NCBI GenBank assembly: GCA_024404025.1
Contig: JAKSQP010000016.1
Coordinates: 1 to 52,752 of the forward strand
Length of the DNA: 52,752 bases
Direction of reading: 5' to 3'
From: Clostridia bacterium
GTDB taxonomy: Bacteria; Bacillota; Clostridia; Oscillospirales; Acutalibacteraceae
A program made the translations under genes and the position numbers. How positions within the stretch are numbered: the first letter of the stretch is position 1; the number at the start of each line of letters is the position of its first letter. Under the pieces are notes generated by a model. That model was not told the DNA's origin, searched no databases, and saw nothing but the letters and a program-made list of their open reading frames with translations. Shown here one piece after another: positions 6,735 to 15,395 of the stretch.

Positions 6735-9008
6735 TTGAAAAAACTTATTTCGATTTTATTGGTAATAAGCCTTTCGGCGGTATTCTCCGGCGCAGCATAC
6801 GCTTCCGAACCCGTTATCGAATCATATCAAATAACCGAAACGGACAACGGCGGATATATTGAGATCGACCTCAACACCAACGACACAACCGATCCGGAGC
6901 CGTTATACGGTCTTCAGAAAGCAACAAATCTGCCTGCGGCTTACAGCTCCGTTGAAAAGGGATATATAACACCCGTTAAAAATCAGAGCAACGCTTCGAT
7001 ATGCTGGGCATTCACAACAATGAGCGCTCTTGAAGCCGATGTTATCCGCAACTTCGAGGATGCGTCAGTTTCAAACACCGCTTTTTCGCCGTTTCATCTT
7101 TCGTGGTTTACATATATCGCTCCGCAAAGCACCGACACTCACTTCGGCGAAACATATCTCGGAGCAACCACATCGCCGTTCGCGATAGGCGGAAACTGGA
7201 ACAGAGCAACAGCAACTCTTGCAAATTTCAGAGGCATTGCCAAAAGCAGCTCCGTTCCCGAAAACCAGTCTCTTGATGAATCGCTCAGATATTCAACCGA
7301 TTCCGGCTATGTTATCAAAGATGCAATCATTCTCGACACCGAAGAGGACGTTAAAAGCTGGATCATGAATCACGGCGGATGCTACATCAGCTATCATCAT
7401 AACTCGAACTATCTCAATCCCGAAAACGGCGCTTATTATAACACCTCCGGAACAACGCAGAACCACGCAATAACCGTTGTCGGCTGGGATGATAATTATA
7501 ACCGCTCAAACTTCAAAACATCGCCTTCATCAAACGGCGCATGGCTCTGCAAAAACAGCTTCGGCTCCGAATTCACTAAAATCGGCGGTTATATGTGGAT
7601 TTCATACGAGGATATTTCAATTGATATAACCAAATCGTTCTTCGGATTTTCCGCTCAAAAAAATGAATATTACAACAATTATATCTATAACAATGTTTCC
7701 TTCTCCAATTATTTTTCGATAGATAATTCGGTTTCCGAGGCTAATGTTTTTACTGCAAAGGATGATGAATACATCAGCGCAGTTGCATTCCAGACAATGA
7801 ACAAAAACCTCACCGCAAAAATTGAAATTTATACCGAAATCCCCCTGAATCCCTCAACTCCCGTTAACGGCTCCCCCGTTTCGGAAATGACGACTTCCGT
7901 TACCGGCGTAGGCTATCACACAATTTCGCTCAGCACCCCCGTCAACATAAAAAAGGGAACAAGATTCTCCGTTGTTATAACTCTTTCGGGAAGCGGCAAG
8001 GTCTTCCTTCCGATCGAGAAAACCACTTCGGGCTCTGCAAGCTATACGGGCAACGCAGGCGAAAGCTTCTTAAAGCAATCAACCGAAGGCGCAGTATGGC
8101 ACGATACTTATTCATATAATGACAACAGCTACAGGAATGTTTATGTTTCCGCCCTCACCAAAAAAGAATTGGTTCACGACATAGCGACCCGGGAGGTTTC
8201 CGCAACCTGCACAACGGACGGTTACAAAAAGGTTTATTGCAAAAACTGCGGCTATGTTGAAAGCTATGTTGAATATAAGGCTACCGGCCATCACCATTCG
8301 GCAAATGTCACAAAGCCGACCTGCACCGCAAAGGGCTACACAACTCACACCTGCTCCTGCGGTGACACATATAAAGACACCTATGTAAACGCTCTCGGGC
8401 ATAACTATGTTGACGGAATATGCAGCAGATGCCATGCAGAAGATTCAGAATATTTTCTCAATAAGGCAAAAGCTGCCGCAAAATCAGAGCTTCAGGCAGC
8501 AAAAACATCCGCTTTGACCGAAAACGGAAAGCGGATTGCAGACACGGCAATAACCAATATAAACAAGGCGGCATCCATTGAAAGCGTAGAGAGCATCAAA
8601 GCAAAGGCACTCAAGGAAATCAAGGCTGAAAATGCCATCGCCGAAGCAAATCCCACGGCTTTTGTTAAGATTAATGTTGCTTCCGAAAGAAAAATCGACT
8701 ATCGCAGCAAGGTCATCATCAAGGCAACGGCAACAGGCGTTCCCGAGGGATATTACCTTATAATGACGGTCAACGGCAAGGAAATCAAAGGCACTGCGGA
8801 AGTCAGCTATGAAATTCCGGAACTTACGCAGGATGTAACATATTCAGTCAAGATAGTTGATTCAAAAGGCGCTGTTCAGAAGGACGCAAACGGCAATGAC
8901 CTGAAAAAGGACAGCAAAGTAAGCTGCGACGCCGGCTTCTTCAAAAAGCTTGTCGCATTCTTCAAGGGACTGTTCAAGAGCCTGCCGACAGTTGAAGTTA
9001 AACCGTAA
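6735..9008 (+). CDS. Secreted papain-like (C1) cysteine peptidase with Cys-rich and C-terminal anchor-like regions
   Basis: About 757 residues. After a signal peptide (KKLISILLVISLSAVFSGAAYA), residues about 70-320 form a C1 peptidase: Gln of the oxyanion hole in PVKNQSNAS, catalytic Cys in ICWAF, His in NHAITVVGWDD and Asn in WLCKNSFG. A beta-sandwich-like region follows, then paired Cys motifs (YCKNCGY, CSCGDTYKDTY, CSRCHAE), a helical segment, and a tail with FFKKLVAFFKGLF that resembles tails of other clostridial surface proteins. It probably degrades extracellular protein or peptides at the cell surface. Start: ATG 6699 overlaps the -10 box, so GTG 6726 or TTG 6735 is more likely. TTG is chosen because it gives a clean signal peptide; a start at 6699 is the alternative a gene finder would give. 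Confidence 0.85.
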   Translation: MKKLISILLVISLSAVFSGAAYASEPVIESYQITETDNGGYIEIDLNTNDTTDPEPLYGLQKATNLPAAYSSVEKGYITPVKNQSNASICWAFTTMSALEADVIRNFEDASVSNTAFSPFHLSWFTYIAPQSTDTHFGETYLGATTSPFAIGGNWNRATATLANFRGIAKSSSVPENQSLDESLRYSTDSGYVIKDAIILDTEEDVKSWIMNHGGCYISYHHNSNYLNPENGAYYNTSGTTQNHAITVVGWDDNYNRSNFKTSPSSNGAWLCKNSFGSEFTKIGGYMWISYEDISIDITKSFFGFSAQKNEYYNNYIYNNVSFSNYFSIDNSVSEANVFTAKDDEYISAVAFQTMNKNLTAKIEIYTEIPLNPSTPVNGSPVSEMTTSVTGVGYHTISLSTPVNIKKGTRFSVVITLSGSGKVFLPIEKTTSGSASYTGNAGESFLKQSTEGAVWHDTYSYNDNSYRNVYVSALTKKELVHDIATREVSATCTTDGYKKVYCKNCGYVESYVEYKATGHHHSANVTKPTCTAKGYTTHTCSCGDTYKDTYVNALGHNYVDGICSRCHAEDSEYFLNKAKAAAKSELQAAKTSALTENGKRIADTAITNINKAASIESVESIKAKALKEIKAENAIAEANPTAFVKINVASERKIDYRSKVIIKATATGVPEGYYLIMTVNGKEIKGTAEVSYEIPELTQDVTYSVKIVDSKGAVQKDANGNDLKKDSKVSCDAGFFKKLVAFFKGLFKSLPTVEVKP

Positions 9009-9012
9009 AATA

Positions 9013-9055
9013 AAGAGAGATGGTTTCGGTAAAACCGCAATCATCTCTCTTATTC
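9013..9055 (+). terminator. Terminator after the peptidase gene
   Basis: AAGAGAGATG (9013-9022) pairs with CATCTCTCTT (9042-9051), followed by ATTC. An inner GGTTT/AAACC pairing extends the hairpin. Confidence 0.75.
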
Positions 9056-9069
9056 TGTTCCGTCGCACA

Positions 9070-9110
9070 GCACGGATTCATCCGTGCCGTGTAAAAATTC
9101 AAAACATTTT
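9070..9110. repeat. REP-like palindrome, copy 1
   Basis: GCACGG-ATTCAT-CCGTGC palindrome (9070-9087) followed by GTGTAAAAATTCAAAACATTTT. The same palindrome and tail recur at 9173-9210, so this stretch is partly duplicated. Confidence 0.6.
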
Positions 9111-9121
9111 TTCGACAAGAC

Positions 9122-9190
9122 GGCAAGCATTAATGCTTGCCCTACGGGGCGTGGCGGCTTTTCTCCGTAGGGCACGGATTCATCCGTGCC
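9122..9190. repeat. REP-like doublet, copy 2
   Basis: A palindrome GGCAAGCAT/ATGCTTGCC ends in CCCTACGG (9140-9147). Then CCGTAGGG (9165-9172) starts the palindrome GCACGG-ATTCAT-CCGTGC. The octamers CCCTACGG and CCGTAGGG are inverted repeats facing each other. The second palindrome overlaps the stop codon of the YaiI/YqxD gene. Confidence 0.7.
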
Positions 9191-9656
9191 GTGTAAAATC
9201 CAAAACATTTTCCGCCTTTGCTTCTTCAACAAGCTTTTCAAATGCGGCTTCAAAGCGTTTGTCATCTTCATCGGTGCGCTTTTTCGGGCCTTTAAGATGA
9301 TTTTTCGATGATGCCATTCTCGCTTTTTTCGCCATATACCGCTCGTTCAGCATTGATTCAATATTATTATCATTATATATTCTTCCGCTCTGATGAATGC
9401 AGTAAGCACCCCTGCCGAGAGCCATTGCCGCCACTCCGTAATCCTGGGTCACAACAATATCCCCTCTCCGGCAGATATTAACGAGTGCAATGTCAACTGC
9501 ATCCGCTCCTGCGCTGACGGTTATTACACCGCTGTAATCAGAATGCAGAATATGATTCGTGTCGCAAAGCAGAATAACCTCAACCGAATGCCTTTTTGCA
9601 ACCTTTTCAACGATTTTTACAACCGGGCAGGCATCTGCATCAACATATATTTTCAT
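9180..9656 (-). CDS. YaiI/YqxD family (UPF0178) protein
   Basis: A 158-residue protein that begins with the family hallmark MKIYVDADACPVVKIVEKVA and continues with ADAVDIALVNICRRGDIVVTQDYGVAAMAL, the PIN-like acidic arrangement (DADACP, then TQDYG) of this conserved family. Its function is not firmly established; a nuclease-like fold is inferred from the acidic residues. The start at 9656 is supported by GGGAGA upstream. The stop codon lies inside a REP-like repeat, and the last residues (LDFTRHG) are encoded by it, so the C-terminus has probably been replaced by repeat insertion. It lies downstream of the symporter gene, separated by a terminator. Confidence 0.85.
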   Translation of the reverse strand: MKIYVDADACPVVKIVEKVAKRHSVEVILLCDTNHILHSDYSGVITVSAGADAVDIALVNICRRGDIVVTQDYGVAAMALGRGAYCIHQSGRIYNDNNIESMLNERYMAKKARMASSKNHLKGPKKRTDEDDKRFEAAFEKLVEEAKAENVLDFTRHG

Positions 9657-9670
9657 ATTTTCTCCCGCAA

Positions 9671-9697
9671 AAAATCCCCGGCTGAAAACCGGGGATT
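9671..9697 (-). terminator. Terminator of the GPH symporter gene
   Basis: AATCCCCGG (9673-9681) pairs with CCGGGGATT (9689-9697). In the minus direction it ends in a run of T (complement of 9669-9674), located between the symporter stop and the YaiI start. Confidence 0.8.
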
Positions 9698-9714
9698 TTG
9701 ATTTCAAATCATTT

Positions 9715-11220
9715 TTATGCCTGAGCTTCTTCGCTGACTGCGTTAAGCTCGTTGACTTCCGCCGAAAGCTTCGCACGGCGCTCATAAAGCTCACGATACA
9801 TCTGCTCTTTCTTTTCACCGTTAAGGTCATAGAAAAGCTTGGGAATAATACTGATGATGCCGGTTACAACGGGAAGAAGTGTGCACATCCAGAAGAGTGA
9901 ATATTCTGTCTGAGCCGACTGTCCGCCGAAGCCTCCGCCCTGGTTATAGCCGATCTTTGTGAGGATGAATGCTTTAAGTGTTGAACCGAGGGTGTTAACA
10001 AGCTTCTTTGCAAGGTCCTTTGCAACGCCGGTCATACCTTCGTTTCTGAAGCCGGTCTTCCACTCGCCGTAGTCAATAGCTTCGTTGCGCATTTCTTCGG
10101 GAATAACGCTTCTGATTCCCCAGAAGAACATCCAGATCGTTTCACGGATCATAAACGCCGGAATCATAGCGCCGAGCTTCTTATAGTTCTTGTTGATTGA
10201 GCCGACTGCGAAAACGCCGAGCATAAGGAAATCGCTGATGTGGGAGCCGAAGATCCAAAGGGTCTTGGTTGAGAACTTTTCTCTTGCCCAGGGAACATAG
10301 GAATAGCTGATGGGCGAAACGATAGCGCCGGGAATGCCGACGATCGTTGACATTGTTGCAAGTCCGAGAACGTTGATATAATAGTAGTTCTGGCCGGAGC
10401 TGAGGCTGAATGCGCCAAGGAATTCCGAAAGAGTGATGAGAAGAAGCGGTTTATTAACGAAGATCGATTTGATACCGCTGAGAATGCTGGGCTTATCAAC
10501 CGTCTGAGTAACTCTTTCTTTTGCAACAAATGCAAAGAAGAGAGCAAGAAGTCCGCTGACAATAGCGGTAAACATACCTGCCGAAACATAAAGGGAACGC
10601 ATCTGAATCTTGATTGTGCCGTGGCTTACAAGGTCGATGAGAAGACCCATAATGATTTCGGGGCCTTTTTCAACGAAGCCCGAAAGAAGGTTTGCTTCGG
10701 TGATAAGGCGTGTTCTGTCAATAACATTCGGGGTAATTGTTGCGAGCATACCGGTTCTTGCAATTGCCGCAAGGGATGAAGCAAGATTGGTAATGAGCTG
10801 CAATATCATATAGAAAGCAAGCTTTGAAATATCGTAAAGTCCCTTGTTGCCGAAGAATATGGGCATTGCCCAAAAGAAGAGGCTGAGGAATACTCCGGGG
10901 ATAGCGTAAACGATAAGCCAGGGCTTGAACTTACCCCAACGGGTACGGGTACGGTCAACGATAGCTGCAAGGAAAACATCGTTAACAATATCCCATATAC
11001 CTACAACAAAGGTAACTACCGTCTGGAATTTGAGACCGATTTTGATAATATCGGTAACGAATATATCGTTATACTTTGTAATGTTGAAGCTCTGAGCAAT
11101 ATCATAAAGGATATATGCAAGAGTTTCCTTTGTGCCGACATAGCGGCGATCCATTGAAGCTGCGGATCTGACGGTTTTTTCTTCGCCGCCCTGAACAACA
11201 GCCGTTGATTCTGAAGACAT
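9715..11220 (-). CDS. GPH family (glycoside-pentoside-hexuronide) cation symporter, MFS
   Basis: A 501-residue polytopic membrane protein with about 12 hydrophobic helices. The GPH/MelB signature is visible in the N-terminal half: a helix I sequence with YILYDIAQSF and DIFVTDI, then DIVNDVFLAAIVDRTRTRWGKFKPW (the Asp-rich loop, R-x-R and W-G-FKPW). This family couples sugar or sugar-acid uptake to H+ or Na+. The substrate cannot be named. No glycosidase is adjacent, so context does not help. The C-terminus is a charged helical tail. It is monocistronic, with a promoter at 11254-11282 and a terminator at 9671-9697; AGGAG precedes the ATG. Confidence 0.85.
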   Translation of the reverse strand: MSSESTAVVQGGEEKTVRSAASMDRRYVGTKETLAYILYDIAQSFNITKYNDIFVTDIIKIGLKFQTVVTFVVGIWDIVNDVFLAAIVDRTRTRWGKFKPWLIVYAIPGVFLSLFFWAMPIFFGNKGLYDISKLAFYMILQLITNLASSLAAIARTGMLATITPNVIDRTRLITEANLLSGFVEKGPEIIMGLLIDLVSHGTIKIQMRSLYVSAGMFTAIVSGLLALFFAFVAKERVTQTVDKPSILSGIKSIFVNKPLLLITLSEFLGAFSLSSGQNYYYINVLGLATMSTIVGIPGAIVSPISYSYVPWAREKFSTKTLWIFGSHISDFLMLGVFAVGSINKNYKKLGAMIPAFMIRETIWMFFWGIRSVIPEEMRNEAIDYGEWKTGFRNEGMTGVAKDLAKKLVNTLGSTLKAFILTKIGYNQGGGFGGQSAQTEYSLFWMCTLLPVVTGIISIIPKLFYDLNGEKKEQMYRELYERRAKLSAEVNELNAVSEEAQA

Positions 11221-11253
11221 ATCTTTCGCTCCTATCTAAAGAATATCTAATTA

Positions 11254-11282
11254 ATTTTATCACAAGAAGCCCGCCATTTCAA
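11254..11282 (-). promoter_or_regulatory. Promoter of the GPH symporter gene
   Basis: On the minus strand: TTGAAA (complement of 11277-11282), a 17-bp spacer and TAAAAT (complement of 11254-11259). Confidence 0.65.
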
Positions 11283-11423
11283 CCATCAATTATTTTTTGT
11301 GAATACTTACAGAATGGCAAGCTTTTTTTTATTTATTTTAACTATAAATATTTATGATGAAAGATTTATTTATCTATGATATATTGTAATCGGTTGGTCA
11401 AAAGAGAAAAAAGGAGAAATTTT

Positions 11424-11732
11424 ATGCGCAGATTGAGTTCCCGTTCCGAAAGCTTTACCGATTCCGTCATCAGAAGAATGACGAGAATTTCAGATGAATA
11501 TAACGCAATAAATCTTTCGCAGGGCTTCCCGGATTTTGACCCTCCGAAAGAAATAACCGACCGTCTTGCATCGGTTTCCTCCGAAGGTCCTCACCAATAT
11601 GCGATAACATGGGGAGCGAAAAATTTCAGAGATGCCGTTGCAAAAAATGACAGCACTCTTAATGAAGCGCTGAAACGCCGTGCAGCTTTGAAAGAAAAGG
11701 CTTCCGGCGCAAAGGATGTTGATTGGAAATAA
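11424..11732 (+). pseudogene. Class I aminotransferase remnant with large in-frame internal deletion
   Basis: An open frame of 102 residues after a good start (AAGGAG, then ATG 11424). Residues 1-77 match the N-terminus of a fold type I aminotransferase (YNAINLSQGFPDFDPPKEI, then GPHQYAITWG). Residues 78-102 read KNDSTLNEALKRRAALKEK, which is like the extreme C-terminus of the same family (F-A-K-N-D-E-T-L-x-E-A-L). A normal enzyme is about 390 residues, so roughly 280 residues, including the PLP lysine and most of the active site, are missing, and the frame is kept across the join. The product cannot be an active aminotransferase. It has its own terminator. Confidence 0.8.
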
Positions 11733-11737
11733 TGATA

Positions 11738-11779
11738 AAACCGTCAGATTTCTTCAAAAGAAGCCTGACGGTTTTTCTT
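11738..11779. terminator. Terminator between aminotransferase remnant and AraC-type gene
   Basis: AAACCGTCAG (11738-11747) pairs with CTGACGGTTT (11765-11774), with an inner TTCTTC/GAAG stem, followed by T residues. It serves two convergent units. Confidence 0.8.
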
Positions 11780-13016
11780 ATTTATTTCTTATTGCCTCGG
11801 AAACAAATTCTGCGGTGCCCTCTCCTGCCGTGCGGTCAATATTCTTTCTGAATCTCTCATCGCCGACATACATTTCTCCGAGGCAAGAAAGCTTTTCATC
11901 GGAGCAGGCATAGAAATTATCGCTGATATATTTCTGAAGCTCCGAAACGAGCGACCTTGCCTCTGCCGTTGAAGCTCCTTCATCTTTTATCTTTCCGAAC
12001 CGGACAAAAATTTCCATCAGGCCGTCATTGATAAGCGCATTCTGCTCTGCGGTTCTGCCCGAAACCTTTTTCTCGCTTTCCTTATAGGCATCCGTTTCGC
12101 CCCAGCGCTCTTTTGCCTCATCCGAAAATCTTCTGACCGGAATCCATATTGCGCTTCTGTAATCCGAATCGTTCTTATTGCCGTCGCAGGAATACCATTC
12201 AATATTGTAATTGCCCGACATTTCGTATTCCGCATTGCCGGGAAGCCATTCCTTGAAGATATAAGTGTTAACAGTCTGCAGTGCTTTCGGCATACTGCCT
12301 ACGCAGTTGAATTTTGCCCATTCTCCGCCGGGAATCTCAAAGAGCGTCATTCCCTCCGGCACTTCGCCGCCGGTATATTTTCCGGCAATGATATAGCGGA
12401 ATTTTCCGTTTCCGACATCATCTATGCAAACGGCATATTCGCCGATGCAGTTGTCGATTATCGCTCTTTCTTCCGAACATGACGGCGCTTTGCCTGCATA
12501 AATCGTATGATTGCAGTATTTTTCGCATATCTCGTCCCAGAATTCCGGAATTTCCTTATATGAGGTTTCCTGCGAAAAGATTCTTTCAAAGCCAATCAGC
12601 TTGAATCCCCACATCGGGCTGACGGTATAATCCATTTTTTCTCCTCCTGTTATTTCTATTCTGATTTTCAGCGGAAGAAAACATCGGATAAGGGATGCAT
12701 CCTTTCGGACTGCATTTGGTGAGGCTCCGTGAAACCTGCTGAATGCTTTCGTGAAGCTTTCGGGTGTTTCATAGCCGAAACGCAGCGCAGCATCAATGAT
12801 TTTTTCATCGGTTTCCGAAATTATTTTCGCCGCCTCATAAAGTCTGCGGCTGCGGATATATTCGCCGATTGAAAAACCGGTCACTATGCTGAACCCTTTC
12901 TGAAGATAAAACGGCGAAATATAAATTTTTTCGGCAATCTCATTTATGTCAATTTCATTTTCGAGATTATCCTCAATATATTTCAGAGCCTGCTTCAGAC
13001 CTGCAATCCATTCCAT
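11778..13016 (-). CDS. AraC-type regulator fused to GyrI-like and TipAS ligand-binding domains
   Basis: A 412-residue protein with three domains. Residues 1-110 are an AraC/XylS double helix-turn-helix (IDINEIAEKIYISPFYLQKGF; AALRFGYETPESFTKAFSRF). Residues about 128-288 are a GyrI/Rob-type small-molecule binding domain (ends in AIWIPVRR). Residues about 290-410 match the TipAS antibiotic-recognition domain (RWGETDAYKES; FYACSDEKLSCLGEMYVGDERF; GTAEFVSEAI). AraC plus GyrI is a common multidrug-sensing arrangement, and TipAS normally follows a MerR domain as in TipA/Mta. Both together on an AraC protein is unusual. It probably senses bulky toxic or peptide-like molecules; targets are unknown. 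The adjacent ABC exporter operon, transcribed toward it, is a candidate target. Confidence 0.85.
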   Translation of the reverse strand: MEWIAGLKQALKYIEDNLENEIDINEIAEKIYISPFYLQKGFSIVTGFSIGEYIRSRRLYEAAKIISETDEKIIDAALRFGYETPESFTKAFSRFHGASPNAVRKDASLIRCFLPLKIRIEITGGEKMDYTVSPMWGFKLIGFERIFSQETSYKEIPEFWDEICEKYCNHTIYAGKAPSCSEERAIIDNCIGEYAVCIDDVGNGKFRYIIAGKYTGGEVPEGMTLFEIPGGEWAKFNCVGSMPKALQTVNTYIFKEWLPGNAEYEMSGNYNIEWYSCDGNKNDSDYRSAIWIPVRRFSDEAKERWGETDAYKESEKKVSGRTAEQNALINDGLMEIFVRFGKIKDEGASTAEARSLVSELQKYISDNFYACSDEKLSCLGEMYVGDERFRKNIDRTAGEGTAEFVSEAIRNK

Positions 13017-13090
13017 ACGGTTTCTCCTCTGTTTTTAACGCTGAAATCATTATAGCCAACAGACGGATTTATTTCCTGTCAATGATTGTT

Positions 13091-13783
13091 TTATTTTGTC
13101 TGTATTTTTAAAGTACGCAGATATTCTTTTTGCCCGTCAGTTATGCGATAGCTTTCAATCGCTTTCCGAATGGTCTTATTGTGGGTCCATTCGTCAAGCC
13201 GTCTGTTTTCGATATATTTGACTGCGCTCTCCCATTGCTTTGCAAGAGCGGTTGCAAAATACCAGGCAACCATCATTCTGACATAATATTCATCGCTCCG
13301 GATTGCCGAAATCTTTTCGGGGAAGCTTTCGTCATATCTTTCGTCAAGGAAAAAATTCATTGCCATTTCAATGCCGAAGCGCTTTGTGTATGTTCTGTCT
13401 GATGCTATCCAGCGGTCAATCTCGCTTCTGATCCTTTCGGGATCTTTTCTGAACGCCTTCGGAACAAGCTGGTCGCAAATCGCCCAATTATCAACATACG
13501 GTAAAAATTCTTCGACCCGCCCAAGAGCCTTTTTATAATCCTTTATTTCGCAGATTATGAAAGAATGAAGATTTCTTTCCTCGTAATATTCGTGAGGAAG
13601 CACATTTAGAAAATCCTCAATATCCTCTCTTTTTGACAGCTCTTTTGCGTATTTTCTCAATTGCGGAGTTCTTACTCCGATTATCGTTTCTTTTTCAATA
13701 TTCGGAACGAGAGCGGAATGAAATTCACGGTAATCCGCATCCTGCATTTCGAAAAGTCTGTTTCTGATTTCTTCAATTATCAT
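13091..13783 (-). CDS. DNA alkylation repair protein, AlkD-like
   Basis: A 230-residue all-helical protein of the AlkD-like HEAT-repeat family. Features: VRTPQLRKYAKELSK near residue 38, an acidic/aromatic segment YVDNWAICDQL near 96, then KRFGIEMAMNFF and VRMMVAWYFATAL. AlkD enzymes remove bulky or positively charged alkylpurines by wrapping DNA in HEAT repeats. The Trp and Asp of the family centre (DNWA) are present. The start ATG overlaps the stop of the upstream ABC permease gene by four bases (ATGA), so the two are translationally coupled. Its place as the last gene of an ABC export operon hints at defence against a toxic compound, but this is inference. Confidence 0.88.
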   Translation of the reverse strand: MIIEEIRNRLFEMQDADYREFHSALVPNIEKETIIGVRTPQLRKYAKELSKREDIEDFLNVLPHEYYEERNLHSFIICEIKDYKKALGRVEEFLPYVDNWAICDQLVPKAFRKDPERIRSEIDRWIASDRTYTKRFGIEMAMNFFLDERYDESFPEKISAIRSDEYYVRMMVAWYFATALAKQWESAVKYIENRRLDEWTHNKTIRKAIESYRITDGQKEYLRTLKIQTK

Positions 13784-15393
13784 AATGTTTCAAAAATCGC
13801 TGCTCCCTCACGGCTTATCCAGCGGTTGAGAATAAGAATAAAGGGAACAAATATTGCGGCAACTCCGAAAAGATATATCGAAGCGGGAATTGCCTGAAGA
13901 AAATAATATCCAGCGGTTACCGCTGCGGCAGCAGCCATTCCTCCGAACATCGTAATTAAAACCGCCGAACTCTGCTTGATGGGAACGGCCTCATTTGTCC
14001 ACACAAGGTTTGCCTTCCGGACGCCGAAAAAAACTCCCAATGCGGCATTAAGGAAGATATATGAAACAACTGCGGCAACAGCAGAAACGGTCATAAGCGC
14101 ATCTGCGTTCATCGCCGAGCAGACAGCCGCCGTGCAGAATATTGCCGGAACGGTGTTGAGAATAACGGGAATTCTTCTTTTCGCTTTGAGAATCTTTTCC
14201 GCTGCAACGGGAAGAGTCTGAAGCACCCATATATTCCTGCCCTCAAGAGAAACCGAGGGCGGAGCAATGAGATTCATTGAAACCATGATGCACACGACCG
14301 TTACAGCGAAAACCGGAACGGCATTCTTAAAGAAATCTCCTTCGGCATAAAACTGTTCGAGTGCGATCTGAAGATCATTTTTCTTGATTAATGCGGCAAT
14401 GCCGGCTGCGGGCATAATAAGCAATCCCAAACCGCCGTTAATAAGATAAGTCGGGCTCTTGACAAATCTTTTAAATTCTTTTTTTATAAGCGCAATACCG
14501 GCGCTTGAGGTTTTTGCGGATTTTTCCTTATATTCGGTCTTTTTTGCGCCCCTGTTCGTCGTGAGAATCTTAACAAATGAAGCCGAAAGAATCGCATAAC
14601 ATAAAATGCAGAGAACAACAGTGATCGCCGAAAAGACTGCAAGAGATTTTCCGTTTCCGGCTCCTGCAAGGCCGAACTGATACATAGGATAGACCCAAAC
14701 TTTTATGGCGCTGCCGATTTTATCCGCAAGCTCGCCGCCGTTGACGGCAAAATACTGAAGAAATGAGTTGAGCTTAAACTGAACGGTATAATATCCAGCC
14801 ATAAACGCAACGGTAACAACCGCTGTTACGATGCTCTTATTTTTGACTCTGCCTGCCAATGCGGCAATGACCCAGCCGAGGGCGCAGGTCAGAACGGTTA
14901 CAACCGCCGAAAGCAGAATCTGAAGCACAGCGCAGAAAGCGATCATCTTTGCGTTCATATATCCTCTCTGAATATAAACCGCAACTGACGGAATCCACGC
15001 AAGTGCGCTGTAAAGCAGGCTCGAAAGATAAACAGTTATGATCCTGACCGCAAGAAGATACTTTGAGGGAATGGGCATCGAAAGAAGAAGCTCATTATCC
15101 CTTGCAAGATAAAGGCTCGAATAGGTTGTGAACACGCTTCCGAAAACGCCGACGGCAATTGCCATCAGACCCATCATGGCAAAAAACAGCCAGTCAAGAT
15201 TTCCGTAATGAAGCGCATCGGCAAGAGCCATTGAAATGCCGACAAATGCAAAGCCGACAGAAACAAAAACGAATAACATCAGGCATACGAAACCGATGAT
15301 CGCCTTGGGCGAGCGGATTTTGCCGGTTTTGTTATCCTGGAAATACATTCTGTTCAGCTCCATAAATTGCTTTTTAAACAGAGCTTTAAACAT
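13780..15393 (-). CDS. ABC transporter permease (putative exporter)
   Basis: A 537-residue membrane protein with about 12 hydrophobic helices and no ATP-binding motifs. The N-terminus (MFKALFKKQFMELNRMYF) is the cytoplasmic lead seen in large ABC-2-like permeases of Firmicutes. It pairs with the ATPase gene two bases upstream. Together they form an ATP-driven exporter or membrane-remodelling transporter; the substrate is unknown. The helical content appears as two six-helix halves separated by a charged stretch (TNRGAKKTEYKEKSAKT). It overlaps the AlkD-like gene by four bases. Confidence 0.8.
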   Translation of the reverse strand: MFKALFKKQFMELNRMYFQDNKTGKIRSPKAIIGFVCLMLFVFVSVGFAFVGISMALADALHYGNLDWLFFAMMGLMAIAVGVFGSVFTTYSSLYLARDNELLLSMPIPSKYLLAVRIITVYLSSLLYSALAWIPSVAVYIQRGYMNAKMIAFCAVLQILLSAVVTVLTCALGWVIAALAGRVKNKSIVTAVVTVAFMAGYYTVQFKLNSFLQYFAVNGGELADKIGSAIKVWVYPMYQFGLAGAGNGKSLAVFSAITVVLCILCYAILSASFVKILTTNRGAKKTEYKEKSAKTSSAGIALIKKEFKRFVKSPTYLINGGLGLLIMPAAGIAALIKKNDLQIALEQFYAEGDFFKNAVPVFAVTVVCIMVSMNLIAPPSVSLEGRNIWVLQTLPVAAEKILKAKRRIPVILNTVPAIFCTAAVCSAMNADALMTVSAVAAVVSYIFLNAALGVFFGVRKANLVWTNEAVPIKQSSAVLITMFGGMAAAAAVTAGYYFLQAIPASIYLFGVAAIFVPFILILNRWISREGAAIFETL

Positions 15394-15395
15394 AA

